Assembly: GCF_002834385.1 (NCBI RefSeq)
Contig: NZ_PITQ01000005.1
Span: 124,001 to 188,000, forward strand
DNA from: Rahnella sp. AA
Lineage (GTDB): Bacteria; Pseudomonadota; Gammaproteobacteria; Enterobacterales; Enterobacteriaceae
Reading direction: 5' to 3'
DNA length: 64,000 bases
Shown: piece after piece, positions 1-9,669 of the stretch
Position numbering within the stretch: position 1 is the stretch's first letter
Layout of the letters: each line of letters starts with the position of its first letter
Made by a program: the position numbers and the translations under genes
The notes under the pieces: generated by a model
Databases searched by the model: none
Seen by the model: only the letters and a program-made list of their open reading frames with translations
Told to the model about the DNA's origin: nothing

Positions 1-1228
1 GTAACTGCATCGTATCCCCGAAGAATATTTCCTCATAGCTATTCTCCCTGACGTTTCCCATTTTAAAGTATTTATCGCCTGTTTCAGCCATCATTCTGCT
101 TTCGTCACTGGGATAAATATTTCCGTCATAATTATAAAGTGTTACACCAAACCCCGCACCACAAGGAGACTGGAGATCAACAAACCCTGTCGACCAGGGG
201 GTTAGTAACTTCTTTAAAATCAAGCCCGCATAGGACTCCTGAAAAGATACTCCTTGCTTATTTAAACTGATAATGTAATCAAAACATTTTTTGTAGAAAG
301 ATAAGAAGTCTTCAGTACTGTAACCTATTTTATGGAAATATTTTTTAGCAAAACCATAAGGATTCAACTCCCGGATAAATATATTTCTAAATCCTAATGA
401 AACATACTCATCTATAATTTCACAGGGATAATTCAGGCTGTTAACTGTTGTTGTCATTAATGCACTGACATTTTCAATTCCGATCTTATCTTTAATAGAA
501 TTTAGATTCTCTACTAAACTATCATAAGCACTAAACTTTCCGAAACGTCTGTTTTCATCATGGATGAATTTCGGGCCATCAAGTGAAGTACTAATGGAAA
601 CGTTATTTTCCAAAAGAAAACTTAGATCAGCCGTATTTATATCACATAGATTTGTGCATATTACATAGTTAATATATTTTGTTTTATTTTTTATATTTAC
701 AAGTTCAATCGCTCTCCTGACCAGCCCCATATTTAAAGTAGATTCTCCTCCCTGAAATTCCAATGTCAAATGCGTAGAAGGCATAGAAAGGAATAACTCA
801 ACATTATGCTCTAATACATCCTCATGCATATCATATGTTTGGCAGTCAGCGGTAATACTTTTTCTGGATGCCTGACAATATATACATGTATTATTACATC
901 TTAGTGTAAGCACAAAAATGTGTAGTTTTGAAAAGGATTCTAAAAAGTTATTTTTTGTTCTGTATTTTGAAGCCAATAATTCAATATTAACTGTAGAAGT
1001 GCTATCGGTTAAGAAATTTTTTGACTTCAGCCGGTAATAGATATCTGAGTTTAACTTTAGTTTTTTGTTATAAAAATCACGGAATTCTTCATTCTTTAGT
1101 GTAATCCACTCGCCAAAATCATTTGAAAGAAAATAGACATCATCCTGAAGATGGCTGAATTTAAACGGCAGAAAAGTATAATCCTTCTCATTTTCGAATG
1201 ATGATAGTGGTTTGAATTTACTGGCCAT
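1..1228 (-). CDS. hxsB: HxsB-type radical SAM maturase (partial, runs off left edge)
   Basis: Radical SAM enzyme expected to modify the His-Xaa-Ser precursor encoded upstream. The window holds about 409 N-terminal residues; the C-terminus lies beyond base 1. The iron-sulfur motif CX3CX2C is at residues 111, 115 and 118 (CNNTCIYC), followed by an EFQGGES segment and an LDGP segment typical of the fold. Near the window edge the motifs CGAGFG and YNYDGNIYPSDE look like the C-terminal part of HxsB proteins. The ATG at 1228 overlaps the end of the preceding small gene, so the two are translationally coupled. The assignment to HxsB rather than another peptide maturase rests on overall similarity to remembered HxsB sequences plus the neighbouring precursor. 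HxsC, the usual second radical SAM protein, would be expected further left but is not visible. Confidence 0.85.
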   Translation of the reverse strand, partial: MASKFKPLSSFENEKDYTFLPFKFSHLQDDVYFLSNDFGEWITLKNEEFRDFYNKKLKLNSDIYYRLKSKNFLTDSTSTVNIELLASKYRTKNNFLESFSKLHIFVLTLRCNNTCIYCQASRKSITADCQTYDMHEDVLEHNVELFLSMPSTHLTLEFQGGESTLNMGLVRRAIELVNIKNKTKYINYVICTNLCDINTADLSFLLENNVSISTSLDGPKFIHDENRRFGKFSAYDSLVENLNSIKDKIGIENVSALMTTTVNSLNYPCEIIDEYVSLGFRNIFIRELNPYGFAKKYFHKIGYSTEDFLSFYKKCFDYIISLNKQGVSFQESYAGLILKKLLTPWSTGFVDLQSPCGAGFGVTLYNYDGNIYPSDESRMMAETGDKYFKMGNVRENSYEEIFFGDTMQL

Positions 1229-1445
1229 TTACGACGGACTCCTGAATACTTTTATCCAGATAATAATTCAAAAATGAATGGATTATTTCTTTCTGGTCTG
1301 AAAAATATTTCTCATATACTATGACAGTGATCTTTATGCAACCATCGTTGAACGTATAAGAACAGGACAGATATTCTTTAAAATCCTGACATACGCTGGG
1401 AATGATTTCTTGAGAATAAATATCCCCGGGCAAATTGAAATCCAT
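1218..1445 (-). CDS. Second, short HxsD-like protein
   Basis: Small protein of 75 residues between the HxsD gene and hxsB, starting one base after the upstream stop codon and overlapping the hxsB start. It has no obvious family at first sight, but it lines up with the neighbouring HxsD: IYSQ at residues 9-12 matches IYSL, and FLNYYLDKSIQES at residues 58-70 matches the conserved C-terminal HxsD segment. It lacks the extra C-terminal tail of the 131-residue neighbour. I read it as a diverged HxsD paralogue, possibly a second precursor-binding or partner subunit. Its existence as a real gene is supported by tight packing in the operon; its function is inference. Confidence 0.7.
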   Translation of the reverse strand: MDFNLPGDIYSQEIIPSVCQDFKEYLSCSYTFNDGCIKITVIVYEKYFSDQKEIIHSFLNYYLDKSIQESVVNGQ

Positions 1446-1446
1446 A

Positions 1447-1842
1447 TTATGCCCTTTTTATCATAATTTTTTGTACGTCATTTTGATAATCTGCTCTCAT
1501 CGGCTCATTTCTTTTTGTCGCAGCAGAGAAAGCCTTTCTCACTATTATTTCACGAATTCCATTTGTCTCTGAAATTATCTTTTGCCGCATATCCTGTTCG
1601 AATAACTGTTCCAAAAACGACTGACAAACCGACGATGCCGGGCTTTCTTTACTGCCTTCCTTCAAGTATAAAAATACATTAAAAACATTAGGATGGGTTT
1701 CAGAGTTTGTAATGTGAACATAGTAAGATGTTGATATTTCATAGCAAACCTTCATTACTGAGATAAGAGAATAAATAGTCTTATCAATATGAATACACAC
1801 AAACTCACCGAGTTCATTAGACCCAGAACAGACACTGCTCAT
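1447..1842 (-). CDS. hxsD: His-Xaa-Ser system protein HxsD
   Basis: A 131-residue protein with the two parts expected of HxsD: an N-terminal DKTIYSL segment (residues 20-26) and a C-terminal FEQDMRQKIISET segment (residues 81-93) that corresponds to the conserved LLNDYxLRE-type motif of the family. HxsD accompanies the two radical SAM proteins and the precursor in all known Hxs loci; its biochemical role is not established, and a precursor-recognition role is only a guess. The gene lies 56 bases downstream of the precursor gene, past a hairpin, and is followed after one base by the shorter paralogue. Confidence 0.75.
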   Translation of the reverse strand: MSSVCSGSNELGEFVCIHIDKTIYSLISVMKVCYEISTSYYVHITNSETHPNVFNVFLYLKEGSKESPASSVCQSFLEQLFEQDMRQKIISETNGIREIIVRKAFSAATKRNEPMRADYQNDVQKIMIKRA

Positions 1843-1864
1843 ATTTATGCCTCAATAATAAGAA

Positions 1865-1885
1865 GGCCAACATTATTTATTGGCC
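1865..1885 (-). promoter_or_regulatory. Hairpin between hxsA and hxsD
   Basis: A perfect six-base stem (GGCCAA/TTGGCC) with a nine-base loop, followed on the minus strand by a T-rich run. Placed between the precursor and the maturation genes, it could attenuate transcription or protect the 3' end of the precursor message so that more precursor than enzyme is made. This arrangement is common in peptide natural-product operons; the role here is inferred from position. Confidence 0.5.
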
Positions 1886-1898
1886 CGTTATAAATCAA

Positions 1899-2213
1899 CT
1901 AGCAAGTTTTACCAGGGGTACAGGAATAATGACTCGCATGGCTTGCGTGGCTGGAGTGACTATAATGTGCTGCAAAAACGACGTCATCTACAGATGACCT
2001 TTGCAGAAGAACGGCTGATTCCACATTGTTCGTCGCTTGGGTATGTTCAACGGATTGGGCTTGTGGTACGGCAAATTCACCGCCTTCAGCGGCGAATGCA
2101 GGCGCAATAGTGCTTGCCAGTGCTGTAACCAAAACACCGCTCAACATTTTTTTTACTTTATTTTTACTATCAATCTCAGAGATTTGGATTTTATTAACTT
2201 TCGGTAGATCCAT
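1899..2213 (-). CDS. hxsA: His-Xaa-Ser repeat precursor peptide HxsA
   Basis: Substrate peptide of the Hxs locus, 104 residues. Residues 83-97 are five tandem His-Xaa-Ser units (HYS HSS HAS HAS HYS), the signature of this system, followed by a CTPGKTC tail with two cysteines. The N-terminus (residues 1-24) is a polar leader. Residues 25-42 (LSGVLVTALA...APAFAA) resemble a signal peptide core with an AFA-A cleavage site, suggesting export of the modified product. The start at 2213 is chosen because AGGGAG lies at good spacing upstream; a longer frame reaching 2291 has no such site. Unlike the larger classical HxsA proteins this one is short and almost only leader plus repeat. The chemical modification is unknown to me. 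Confidence 0.85.
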   Translation of the reverse strand: MDLPKVNKIQISEIDSKNKVKKMLSGVLVTALASTIAPAFAAEGGEFAVPQAQSVEHTQATNNVESAVLLQRSSVDDVVFAAHYSHSSHASHASHYSCTPGKTC

Positions 2214-2260
2214 AATAATAACTCCCTTGCCATTAAGAAAGTTACCAAACATGAAAGGAT

Positions 2261-2280
2261 GGCAACCTGATGAGGTTACC
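2261..2280. promoter_or_regulatory. Imperfect inverted repeat upstream of hxsA
   Basis: Seven-base arms (ggcaacc/ggttacc, one mismatch) separated by six bases, about 48 bases before the hxsA start. It could be a leader hairpin or an operator for hxsA. Nothing else in the 140 bases between hxsA and glgP is clearly recognisable. Confidence 0.3.
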
Positions 2281-2347
2281 ACCCGATACATAAGTCAAAT
2301 ATTGATCACGGATATGTAATGGCAAATATATATATTAAAGTATTCTT

Positions 2348-2370
2348 AGCCTGCTATAACTTCACAGGCT
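2348..2370 (-). terminator. Weak hairpin overlapping glgP stop
   Basis: Six-base stem (AGCCTG/CAGGCT) with an eleven-base loop that includes the glgP stop codon, with an A/T-rich tract after it on the minus strand. It is a weak terminator candidate at the end of the glg operon; read-through into hxsA cannot be excluded. Confidence 0.3.
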
Positions 2371-4801
2371 TAATATTCCAGATCTCATCTGCATATTCCT
2401 GAATCGTGCGGTCTGAAGAGAAATAGCCCATGTTAGCGATGTTATGCAGCGTTCGCCGCGTCCACTCTTCCGGCAGTTTATACAGCTCATCGACTTTATC
2501 CTGCGTATCGACATAACTGCGATAATCCGCCAGTACCTGATAATGGTCACCCAGATTCACCAGCGTATCGAACAGATTCGTGTAACGCTTTGGTTCGCCC
2601 GGGCTGAATACCCCGGTGGCAATTTGTGTCAGCACCTGATGCAGTTCGGCGTCCTGCTCAAAGTACGTATGCGGGTTGTAGCCTTTACGGCGAAGTTCCT
2701 CAACCTGCGGTGTGGTATTGCCGAAGATAAAGATATTTTCCTCACCAACGTGTTCGAGCATCTCAACGTTCGCGCCATCCAGCGTGCCGATAGTCAGTGC
2801 GCCATTTAACGCGAATTTCATGTTACTGGTTCCCGATGCTTCGGTACCCGCCAACGAGATCTGCTCGGAAAGATCGGCCGCCGGAATGATCAGCTGCGCC
2901 AGGCTGACGCTGTAGTTCGGAATAAACACCACCTTCAGTTTATTGCCGATACGCGGATCGTTGTTGATCACTGACGCCACGTCGTTGATCAACCGGATAA
3001 TTTGTTTCGCTGCGTAATACGCCGACGCGGCTTTCCCGGCAAATATCACCGTGCGTGGCACCCAGTTGGCATCCGGTTCTTCGAGAATGCGGTTATAACG
3101 GGTGATGACGTGTAGCACGTTCATCAGTTGGCGTTTGTATTCGTGGATACGTTTGATCTGCACGTCGAACAGACTTTTTGGATCGACGACAATATTCAGT
3201 TTCTGGGCGATAAACAGCGCCAGTTTTTTCTTGTTATCCAGCTTGGCCTTGCGAATCGCCTGCAGAAAACTCAGATAATCCAGATTCTGTTCCAGCTCTG
3301 CCAGTTGGCTGAGATCAGAACGCCAGGTCTGGCCGATGGCGTCATCAATGACCGCCGACAGCGGCTTGTTAGCCAGCGCCAGCCAGCGGCGCGGCGTCAC
3401 ACCGTTGGTTTTATTGCAGAAGCGATCCGGATAAATATGCGCGAAATCGGCAAATAGCGACTGCACCATCAGATCGGAATGCAGCGCAGATACGCCGTTC
3501 ACTTTATGGCTCGCAATCACCGCCAGCCACGCCATCCGCACCTTACGGCCGTTGCCTTCGTCGATAATGGATACACGTGACAACAGGCCGTTATCATTCG
3601 GGATTTTCTCCGCCACTTCTTTAAGGAAGTGATCGTTAATTTGGAAAATAATCTCCAGATGGCGCGGCAGGATTTTGCCGATCATGTCGACGGGCCAGGT
3701 TTCCAGCGCCTCACTCATCAGCGTGTGGTTGGTGTAAGAAAACACCCGGCACACGGTTTCCCACGCATCTTTCCATTCGAATTTATGCTCATCGATCAGT
3801 AACCGCATCAGCTCAGGAATCGACAGCACCGGGTGGGTATCGTTGAGGTGGATGGCGATTTTATCGACCAGATTGTCGTAAGTATGGTGTGTCGTGTAAT
3901 GACGGTTGAGGATGTCCTGCACCGTCGCCGACACCAGGAAATACTCCTGACGCAGACGCAGTTCACGTCCCGAATAGGTAGAATCGTCCGGGTACAAGAC
4001 GCGCGATACGTTCTCGGAATGGTTTTTATCTTCCACCGCCGCGAAGTAGTCGCCCTGATTAAATTTACCCAGATTGATTTCGTTACTGGCCTGTGCGCCC
4101 CACAGCCGCAGCGTGTTGGTGGCGTCGGTATCGTAGCCGGGAATGACCTGATCATAGGCGCAGGCGATAACCTCTTCGGTTTCCAGCCAGCGGGTTTTCA
4201 CCCCTTCATGCTGAACGCGGCCCCCGAAACGGACTTTATAACGGGTGTTATAGCGCTGGAACTCCCACGGATTACCGTATTCCAGCCAGTAATCCGGCGC
4301 TTCCATCTGCTGGCCGTTAATGATGCTCTGCGCGAACATACCGTATTCATAACGGATACCGTAGCCACGCCCCGGCAACGCCAGCGTGGCCAGTGAATCG
4401 AGGAAACATGCCGCCAGCCGCCCCAGGCCGCCATTGCCTAAACCGGGGTCGTTTTCTTCGCCGATCAGTTCTTCGAGGTCAAAACCCATTTCATCAAGAG
4501 CACTTTTGAGATCATCATAAATGCCCATCGCCAGCAGCGCATTCGAGAGAGTCCGCCCAATCAAAAACTCCATCGACAGATAATAAACCTGCCGCACGTC
4601 CTGTGAGGTTTGCGCCCGGTTGGAGCGCAACCAGCGTTCCACCATACGATCGCGTACGGCAAACAAGGTGGCATTCAGCCAGTCATGTTGGGTCGCAATA
4701 GAAGGATCTTTGCCGATAATAAACATCAGTTTGTAGGCAATAGAGTGTTTTAGCGCTTCGACACTGACTGTCGGTGAGTTGTAATTAAACGGTGAAGTCA
4801 T
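2354..4801 (-). CDS. glgP: Glycogen phosphorylase
   Basis: Releases glucose 1-phosphate from glycogen in the cytoplasm. At 815 residues it has the full length of E. coli GlgP. The pyridoxal phosphate lysine lies in the C-terminal motif [12 protein letters not shown], and the N-terminal half carries [11 protein letters not shown] and [11 protein letters not shown], both diagnostic of alpha-glucan phosphorylases. It is the last gene of glgBXCAP, 38 bases after glgA, so synthesis and breakdown enzymes are made together. Confidence 0.97.
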   Translation of the reverse strand: MTSPFNYNSPTVSVEALKHSIAYKLMFIIGKDPSIATQHDWLNATLFAVRDRMVERWLRSNRAQTSQDVRQVYYLSMEFLIGRTLSNALLAMGIYDDLKSALDEMGFDLEELIGEENDPGLGNGGLGRLAACFLDSLATLALPGRGYGIRYEYGMFAQSIINGQQMEAPDYWLEYGNPWEFQRYNTRYKVRFGGRVQHEGVKTRWLETEEVIACAYDQVIPGYDTDATNTLRLWGAQASNEINLGKFNQGDYFAAVEDKNHSENVSRVLYPDDSTYSGRELRLRQEYFLVSATVQDILNRHYTTHHTYDNLVDKIAIHLNDTHPVLSIPELMRLLIDEHKFEWKDAWETVCRVFSYTNHTLMSEALETWPVDMIGKILPRHLEIIFQINDHFLKEVAEKIPNDNGLLSRVSIIDEGNGRKVRMAWLAVIASHKVNGVSALHSDLMVQSLFADFAHIYPDRFCNKTNGVTPRRWLALANKPLSAVIDDAIGQTWRSDLSQLAELEQNLDYLSFLQAIRKAKLDNKKKLALFIAQKLNIVVDPKSLFDVQIKRIHEYKRQLMNVLHVITRYNRILEEPDANWVPRTVIFAGKAASAYYAAKQIIRLINDVASVINNDPRIGNKLKVVFIPNYSVSLAQLIIPAADLSEQISLAGTEASGTSNMKFALNGALTIGTLDGANVEMLEHVGEENIFIFGNTTPQVEELRRKGYNPHTYFEQDAELHQVLTQIATGVFSPGEPKRYTNLFDTLVNLGDHYQVLADYRSYVDTQDKVDELYKLPEEWTRRTLHNIANMGYFSSDRTIQEYADEIWNIKPVKL

Positions 4802-4839
4802 AACGTTACATTCCCGATCTGGTGAGCTATGTTCAGGGT

Positions 4840-6276
4840 TCAGGACAACAGACGGTTGTACAGCGTGAGATACTCCTGCGCTGCCACCTTCCAGCCGAAA
4901 TCAATACCCATGGCGTGTTGTTGGACGTGTCGCCAGTGTTTAGGACGGCTCCACAAAACGAATGCCCGGCGGATCGCATTTCCCAGCGATTTCCCCGTTG
5001 CTTCTTCAAAGACAAAACCACTGGCCGTTCCGTCAGCCAGATTTTCCAGCGCACAATCGACTACCGTATCGGCTAAGCCCCCGGTGCGGCGCACCAGCGG
5101 CAACGTGCCGTATTTCAATCCATAAAGCTGAGTTAATCCGCAAGGCTCGAAACGACTCGGCACCATGATGACGTCCGCACCGCCGATGATGCGGTGAGAG
5201 AACGCTTCGTGATAGCCAAGCTGTACGCCGACCTGCCCCGGGTTATCGGCGGCAGCGGCCAGAAATGCCTGTTGCAGCACGGCATCCCCTGCGCCAAGCA
5301 ACGCCAGCTGGCCGCCACGTTCGAGTAAATCCGGCAGTGCCTCCAGCACCAGATCCAGCCCTTTCTGGCTGGTCAGGCGGCTGACGACGGCAAAAACCAG
5401 CCGTGAGTCGTCCACATCCAACCCCATCGCCCGTTGCAAATACGCTTTGTTGACGGCTTTAGATCGCAAATCATCGGCGTCATAACGGGCGGAGAGCAGC
5501 ACATCATCCCGTGGCTGCCAGATAGCATCATCCACGCCGTTGAGAATGCCGGTCAGCCGCCCCTGCATTTCGCGCTCCAGCAGCAGGGATTCCATACCGT
5601 AGCCATATTCCGGACGCGTGATTTCTTTGGCATACGTCGGGCTGACGGTCGTCACGTGATCGGAGTAATACAGCCCGGCTTTCAGGTAAGAAATCTGGCC
5701 GTAGAACTCCAGCCCGTGCATCTGGAAGAATTCACGCGGGATGTAAAGCTCATCGAGATGATGCGCGCCAAACAGCCCCTGGAATGCCAGATTATGTACC
5801 GTGAAGACGGTGCGCACCGGCGCGTTGCGGGCGCGGATATACGCCGACGCCAGCCCGGCGTGCCAGTCATGGGAATGCACAATATTCGGTTGCCAGTGCG
5901 GGTCAAAACCCAGCGCCAGTTCGCACGCCATCCAGCTCAGCAAGGCAAAACGCAGATGGTTATCCGGATAAGCGAAAGACGATTGATCGTGATAAGGGCT
6001 GCCGGGGCGGTCGTACAAACCCGGCACATCAATGATGTAAATGCCCACGCCGTCAAAGTAGCCCAGTGAAAGGGTGACATGCCCGGCGAAGGTCGCCAGT
6101 GTGCCGATAACGCGGGTCTCTCCCAGCCCTTTTTTGATATCAGGGAAAGCCGGAATGAGTACGCGGACGTCAGCGCCTTCAGCAATCTGAGCGGCGGGCA
6201 ATGCCCCCGCTACATCCGCAAGGCCGCCCGTTTTTAACAGCGGAAACAGCTCGGAACAAACATGTAAAACCTGCAT
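4840..6276 (-). CDS. glgA: Glycogen synthase (ADP-glucose)
   Basis: Transfers glucose from ADP-glucose to the growing alpha-1,4-glucan. Full length at 478 residues, a GT5 enzyme with two Rossmann-like domains. The N-terminal KTGGLADV motif contains the ADP-glucose-binding lysine, and the C-terminal [14 protein letters not shown] segment contains the conserved catalytic-site glutamate. The gene lies 73 bases after glgC and 38 bases before glgP. Confidence 0.97.
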   Translation of the reverse strand: MQVLHVCSELFPLLKTGGLADVAGALPAAQIAEGADVRVLIPAFPDIKKGLGETRVIGTLATFAGHVTLSLGYFDGVGIYIIDVPGLYDRPGSPYHDQSSFAYPDNHLRFALLSWMACELALGFDPHWQPNIVHSHDWHAGLASAYIRARNAPVRTVFTVHNLAFQGLFGAHHLDELYIPREFFQMHGLEFYGQISYLKAGLYYSDHVTTVSPTYAKEITRPEYGYGMESLLLEREMQGRLTGILNGVDDAIWQPRDDVLLSARYDADDLRSKAVNKAYLQRAMGLDVDDSRLVFAVVSRLTSQKGLDLVLEALPDLLERGGQLALLGAGDAVLQQAFLAAAADNPGQVGVQLGYHEAFSHRIIGGADVIMVPSRFEPCGLTQLYGLKYGTLPLVRRTGGLADTVVDCALENLADGTASGFVFEEATGKSLGNAIRRAFVLWSRPKHWRHVQQHAMGIDFGWKVAAQEYLTLYNRLLS

Positions 6277-6349
6277 TCGCGCTCCTGATTATCCCGGTCG
6301 TCCCGGCGTTAATTGCCGGGACGACGAAAAAGTGCTTTCTAACGTCTGT

Positions 6350-7627
6350 TTATAGTTTCGCCAACATTGCGCGGGTCACCAGCACAACGCCATCCTCTGA
6401 ACGATAAAAACGCCGGCTGTCTTCATCCGCATTTTCACCAATCACCATGCCTTCCGGGATCTGACAGGCGCGGTCAATCACACATTTACGTAAACGGCAG
6501 GAACGCCCGATGTTCACATCAGGCAAAATAACCGTCGAATCGATGTTGCAGAAAGAGTTGACGCGTACACGCGGGAACAGGACCGAATGCACGACCACCG
6601 AACCGGAGACAATCACGCCACCGGCCACCAGCGAATTCATGGTCATACCGTGGCTGCCCGAACGGTCCTGTACAAATTTGGCGGGCGGCAGCGGCTCCAT
6701 GTGCGAGCGGATCGGCCAGGAGCGGTCATACATATCCAGCTCCGGCGTCACCGACGCCAGATCCAGATTGGCACGCCAGTAGGCATCGAGCGTCCCGACA
6801 TCGCGCCAGTAAGGTGGCAATTCGTCGTTTTGCGTGACACAAGACAAACCGAACGGATGCGCACGCGCCACGCCCTGACGGGTCAGTTTCGGGATCAGGT
6901 CTTTGCCGAAATCATGGCTGGACTCCTCACTTGCCATGTCTTCTTCCAGCATGCGGAACAGATAGTCTGCATTAAAAATGTAGATGCCCATGCTCGCCAG
7001 CGCCACGTCAGGATTACCCGGCATCGCCGGCGGGTCTTTCGGTTTCTCGACGAAGCTGGTGATCTGATAATCCTCCGTCACACCCATTACGCCAAACTCA
7101 CTCGCTTCAGCAATCGGCACTTCGAGACAGGCGACGGTACATTCACCGCCCTTCTGTACATGGTCGATGAGCATCCGCGAGTAATCCATTTTGTAAATGT
7201 GATCCCCGGCCAGAATCACCACAAATTCAGCGTGATAGCGGCGGATAATATCCAGATTCTGATAGACAGCGTCGGCGGTGCCTTTGTACCAATGTTCGGT
7301 ACTGTGACGCTGCTGCGCCGGAAGCAGGTCAACAAACTCGTTCATTTCTTCGTTGAGGAAAGACCAGCCGCGCTGGATATGCTGAACCAGCGTATGCGAC
7401 TGATATTGTGTGATCACGCCGATACGGCGAATGCCGGAGTTCAGGCAATTCGACAGGGCAAAATCAATGATGCGGAATTTCCCGCCAAAATGGACAGCGG
7501 GCTTTGCGCGGGTTGCGGTCAAATCTTTCAATCTTGAACCCCGTCCCCCTGCCAGAATCAACGCCACGGATTTAAGCGGCAACTGACGTGCCAGCATGAC
7601 CGGGTCCCGGTTATCTAATGTCGCCAT
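6350..7627 (-). CDS. glgC: Glucose-1-phosphate adenylyltransferase
   Basis: Makes ADP-glucose from ATP and glucose 1-phosphate, the committed and allosterically controlled step of glycogen synthesis. The 425-residue product follows E. coli GlgC almost throughout, with the nucleotide-binding [15 protein letters not shown] near the N-terminus, [11 protein letters not shown], and a C-terminal left-handed beta-helix region. The ATG at 7627 is chosen over an in-frame start at 7711 because GAAGGAG precedes it and because homologues begin there. Confidence 0.97.
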   Translation of the reverse strand: MATLDNRDPVMLARQLPLKSVALILAGGRGSRLKDLTATRAKPAVHFGGKFRIIDFALSNCLNSGIRRIGVITQYQSHTLVQHIQRGWSFLNEEMNEFVDLLPAQQRHSTEHWYKGTADAVYQNLDIIRRYHAEFVVILAGDHIYKMDYSRMLIDHVQKGGECTVACLEVPIAEASEFGVMGVTEDYQITSFVEKPKDPPAMPGNPDVALASMGIYIFNADYLFRMLEEDMASEESSHDFGKDLIPKLTRQGVARAHPFGLSCVTQNDELPPYWRDVGTLDAYWRANLDLASVTPELDMYDRSWPIRSHMEPLPPAKFVQDRSGSHGMTMNSLVAGGVIVSGSVVVHSVLFPRVRVNSFCNIDSTVILPDVNIGRSCRLRKCVIDRACQIPEGMVIGENADEDSRRFYRSEDGVVLVTRAMLAKL

Positions 7628-7650
7628 ATCTGACTCCTTCGTTTTTATAA

Positions 7651-9669
7651 TTACCGGCTCTGTGGAGTGAAATCTTGTAGGACACAGAGGGTTTTTGCTG
7701 CTGCCCGCCATTGCGAACCTTCCATGACACGCCGGGGTTCCTCATCAAAAAGCACGCTGTTAAACGGCGCAACGGGCTGCCAGTTTCCTGGCGGCAGTTG
7801 CATATCCACCTCGTGCAGCGAGGCATTCACCATCAGTAACCAGCGCTGTGACAGGCGAATTTGCAGCCACTGTTGCGGCCCCTGCTCCCAGTCGCCGATG
7901 TTCATCGGTTGTCCTTGTTGATTCAGCCATTGCACATCGTCCCCCTGCGCATGCCACCAGCGGTTTTGCGTCAGCGCGGGAATTTTCCGACGCAGCGCAA
8001 CCAGCGCAGAAACATAGGCCGTCAGGCTTTCATCCGCGTTTCCCCAGTCGAGCCAGGTCAGCGGATTGTCCTGGCAATAGGCGTTGTTGTTGCCCGACTG
8101 GCTGTTACCCTGCTCGTCACCGGCCAGCAGCATCGGCGTGCCTTGTGACAGAAACAGCGTTGCCAGCAGGGCTCGCTGGCTGAGACGCCGTTGATGCAGA
8201 ACGTCAGCAGAAGCCTCCAGCCCCTCTTCGCCGTGGTTTTGGCTGAAATTCTCGTTATGCCCGTCACGGTTTTCTTCACCGTTGGCATGATTGTGTTTCT
8301 GGTTAAAACTGACCAAATCGCGCAGCGTAAAACCGTCGTGCGCGGTCAGCATGTTGATACTGGCGTAGGGTGCGCGCTGCTCGGGGTTGAATTTATCTGC
8401 TGATGCAGCGAAACGCCCTGCAAACTGCCCGATTGGAAGGTTACCGTGCAGCCAGAACTGGCGCATTTCATCGCGCCAGACATCACTCCATTCAGCGAAA
8501 GGTGCCGGGAAATTCCCGAGCTGATAACCGCCGGTACCGATATCCCAGGGTTCAGCAATCAGCTTGACCTGGGACAGCAACGGATCTTGCTTAATCGCGT
8601 TAAACAGCGGCGATTGCTCAGTGAACTCCGGCGTTCTGCCGAGAAGTGTCGCTAAGTCAAAACGAAATCCGTCAATGTGGCATTCACGCACCCAGTAATG
8701 CAGGCAGTCGAGCGTCCAGGCGACGACTTCTTCGTCCATTAGCCGCATCGCGTTGCCGCAGCCGGTCATGTTGTTGTCCGAGCCATCGTCGTTGAGCCAG
8801 TACCAGCTGGCATTGTCGATACCGCGAAACGAAATAAACGGCCCGTCGATATCCAGCTCCGCGCTGTGGTTGAACACCACGTCGAGGATCACTTCTATGC
8901 CCGCCTGATGCAGCGCTTTCACCGCCGATTTGAATTCATTCAGCGCTGAAACGCCCCCCAACCCGCTGGCATAACTCTGCTCAACCGCGCAAGGCGCCAG
9001 CACGTTATAGCCCCAGTAATTACTCAGACCGAGGCGTTGCAGACGCGGCTCATCGGCGTGATGCTGAACCGGCAATAACTCAATGGCCGTGATGCCCAGA
9101 TGCTGCAAATATTCGAGCATGACCGGATGTGCCAGCCCGGCGTAAGTGCCGCGGATCGCCGCCGGAATACGCGGGTGCTGACGCGTAAGCCCGCGCACAT
9201 GCGCTTCGTAAATCACCGTTTCACCCCACGGCGTGGCGGGATGTTTATCGTCTTCCCAGTCAAACTTACCGGCGACGACCACCGATTTCGGTGCCACCAC
9301 CGCGCTGTCCTTATCGTCCGGCGAATCGGTACCGCCCGTGAATCGCGCATTGTCATGCAGCACGCCGTCAACGGCTCTGGCACTGGGGTCGATCAGCACC
9401 TTTCTGGGATTAAATCGATGCCCGTTTTTAGGGTCAAACGGTCCGTAAATACGGTAGCCGTAGCGTTGGCCGGCTTTTGCCTCCGGTAAGAAACCATGCC
9501 ACAAATTGCCGGTACGCCCTGGTAAAGGCAGATGCTGCTCGCTGCCGGTCTCATCAAAAAGACATAACTCCACTTTTTCCGCATGCGCGGAGTACAGGCA
9601 AAAATTCACGCCGTTATCTCTGAGATGTGCGCCAAATGGCGCGGCCTGACCGGTTTCGAGCTGTTTCAT
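7651..9669 (-). CDS. glgX: Glycogen debranching enzyme
   Basis: GH13 enzyme that removes short alpha-1,6 side chains left after phosphorylase action. At 672 residues it is slightly longer than E. coli GlgX. It has an N-terminal CBM48-type domain, then the GH13 barrel with the nucleophile in [10 protein letters not shown], the acid/base in IAEPWDIG and the third carboxylate in [11 protein letters not shown]. Its ATG overlaps the glgB stop by one base (TAATG), indicating translational coupling, and glgC follows after 23 bases. Confidence 0.97.
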   Translation of the reverse strand: MKQLETGQAAPFGAHLRDNGVNFCLYSAHAEKVELCLFDETGSEQHLPLPGRTGNLWHGFLPEAKAGQRYGYRIYGPFDPKNGHRFNPRKVLIDPSARAVDGVLHDNARFTGGTDSPDDKDSAVVAPKSVVVAGKFDWEDDKHPATPWGETVIYEAHVRGLTRQHPRIPAAIRGTYAGLAHPVMLEYLQHLGITAIELLPVQHHADEPRLQRLGLSNYWGYNVLAPCAVEQSYASGLGGVSALNEFKSAVKALHQAGIEVILDVVFNHSAELDIDGPFISFRGIDNASWYWLNDDGSDNNMTGCGNAMRLMDEEVVAWTLDCLHYWVRECHIDGFRFDLATLLGRTPEFTEQSPLFNAIKQDPLLSQVKLIAEPWDIGTGGYQLGNFPAPFAEWSDVWRDEMRQFWLHGNLPIGQFAGRFAASADKFNPEQRAPYASINMLTAHDGFTLRDLVSFNQKHNHANGEENRDGHNENFSQNHGEEGLEASADVLHQRRLSQRALLATLFLSQGTPMLLAGDEQGNSQSGNNNAYCQDNPLTWLDWGNADESLTAYVSALVALRRKIPALTQNRWWHAQGDDVQWLNQQGQPMNIGDWEQGPQQWLQIRLSQRWLLMVNASLHEVDMQLPPGNWQPVAPFNSVLFDEEPRRVMEGSQWRAAAKTLCVLQDFTPQSR

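Noticed and set aside
2214-2291. N-terminal extension of HxsA to 2291
   Set aside because: The extension runs through an inverted repeat and has no ribosome-binding site, whereas the start at 2213 has a good one.
6587-7537. Open frame of 316 codons opposite glgC
   Set aside because: Shadow of glgC; no recognisable domain.
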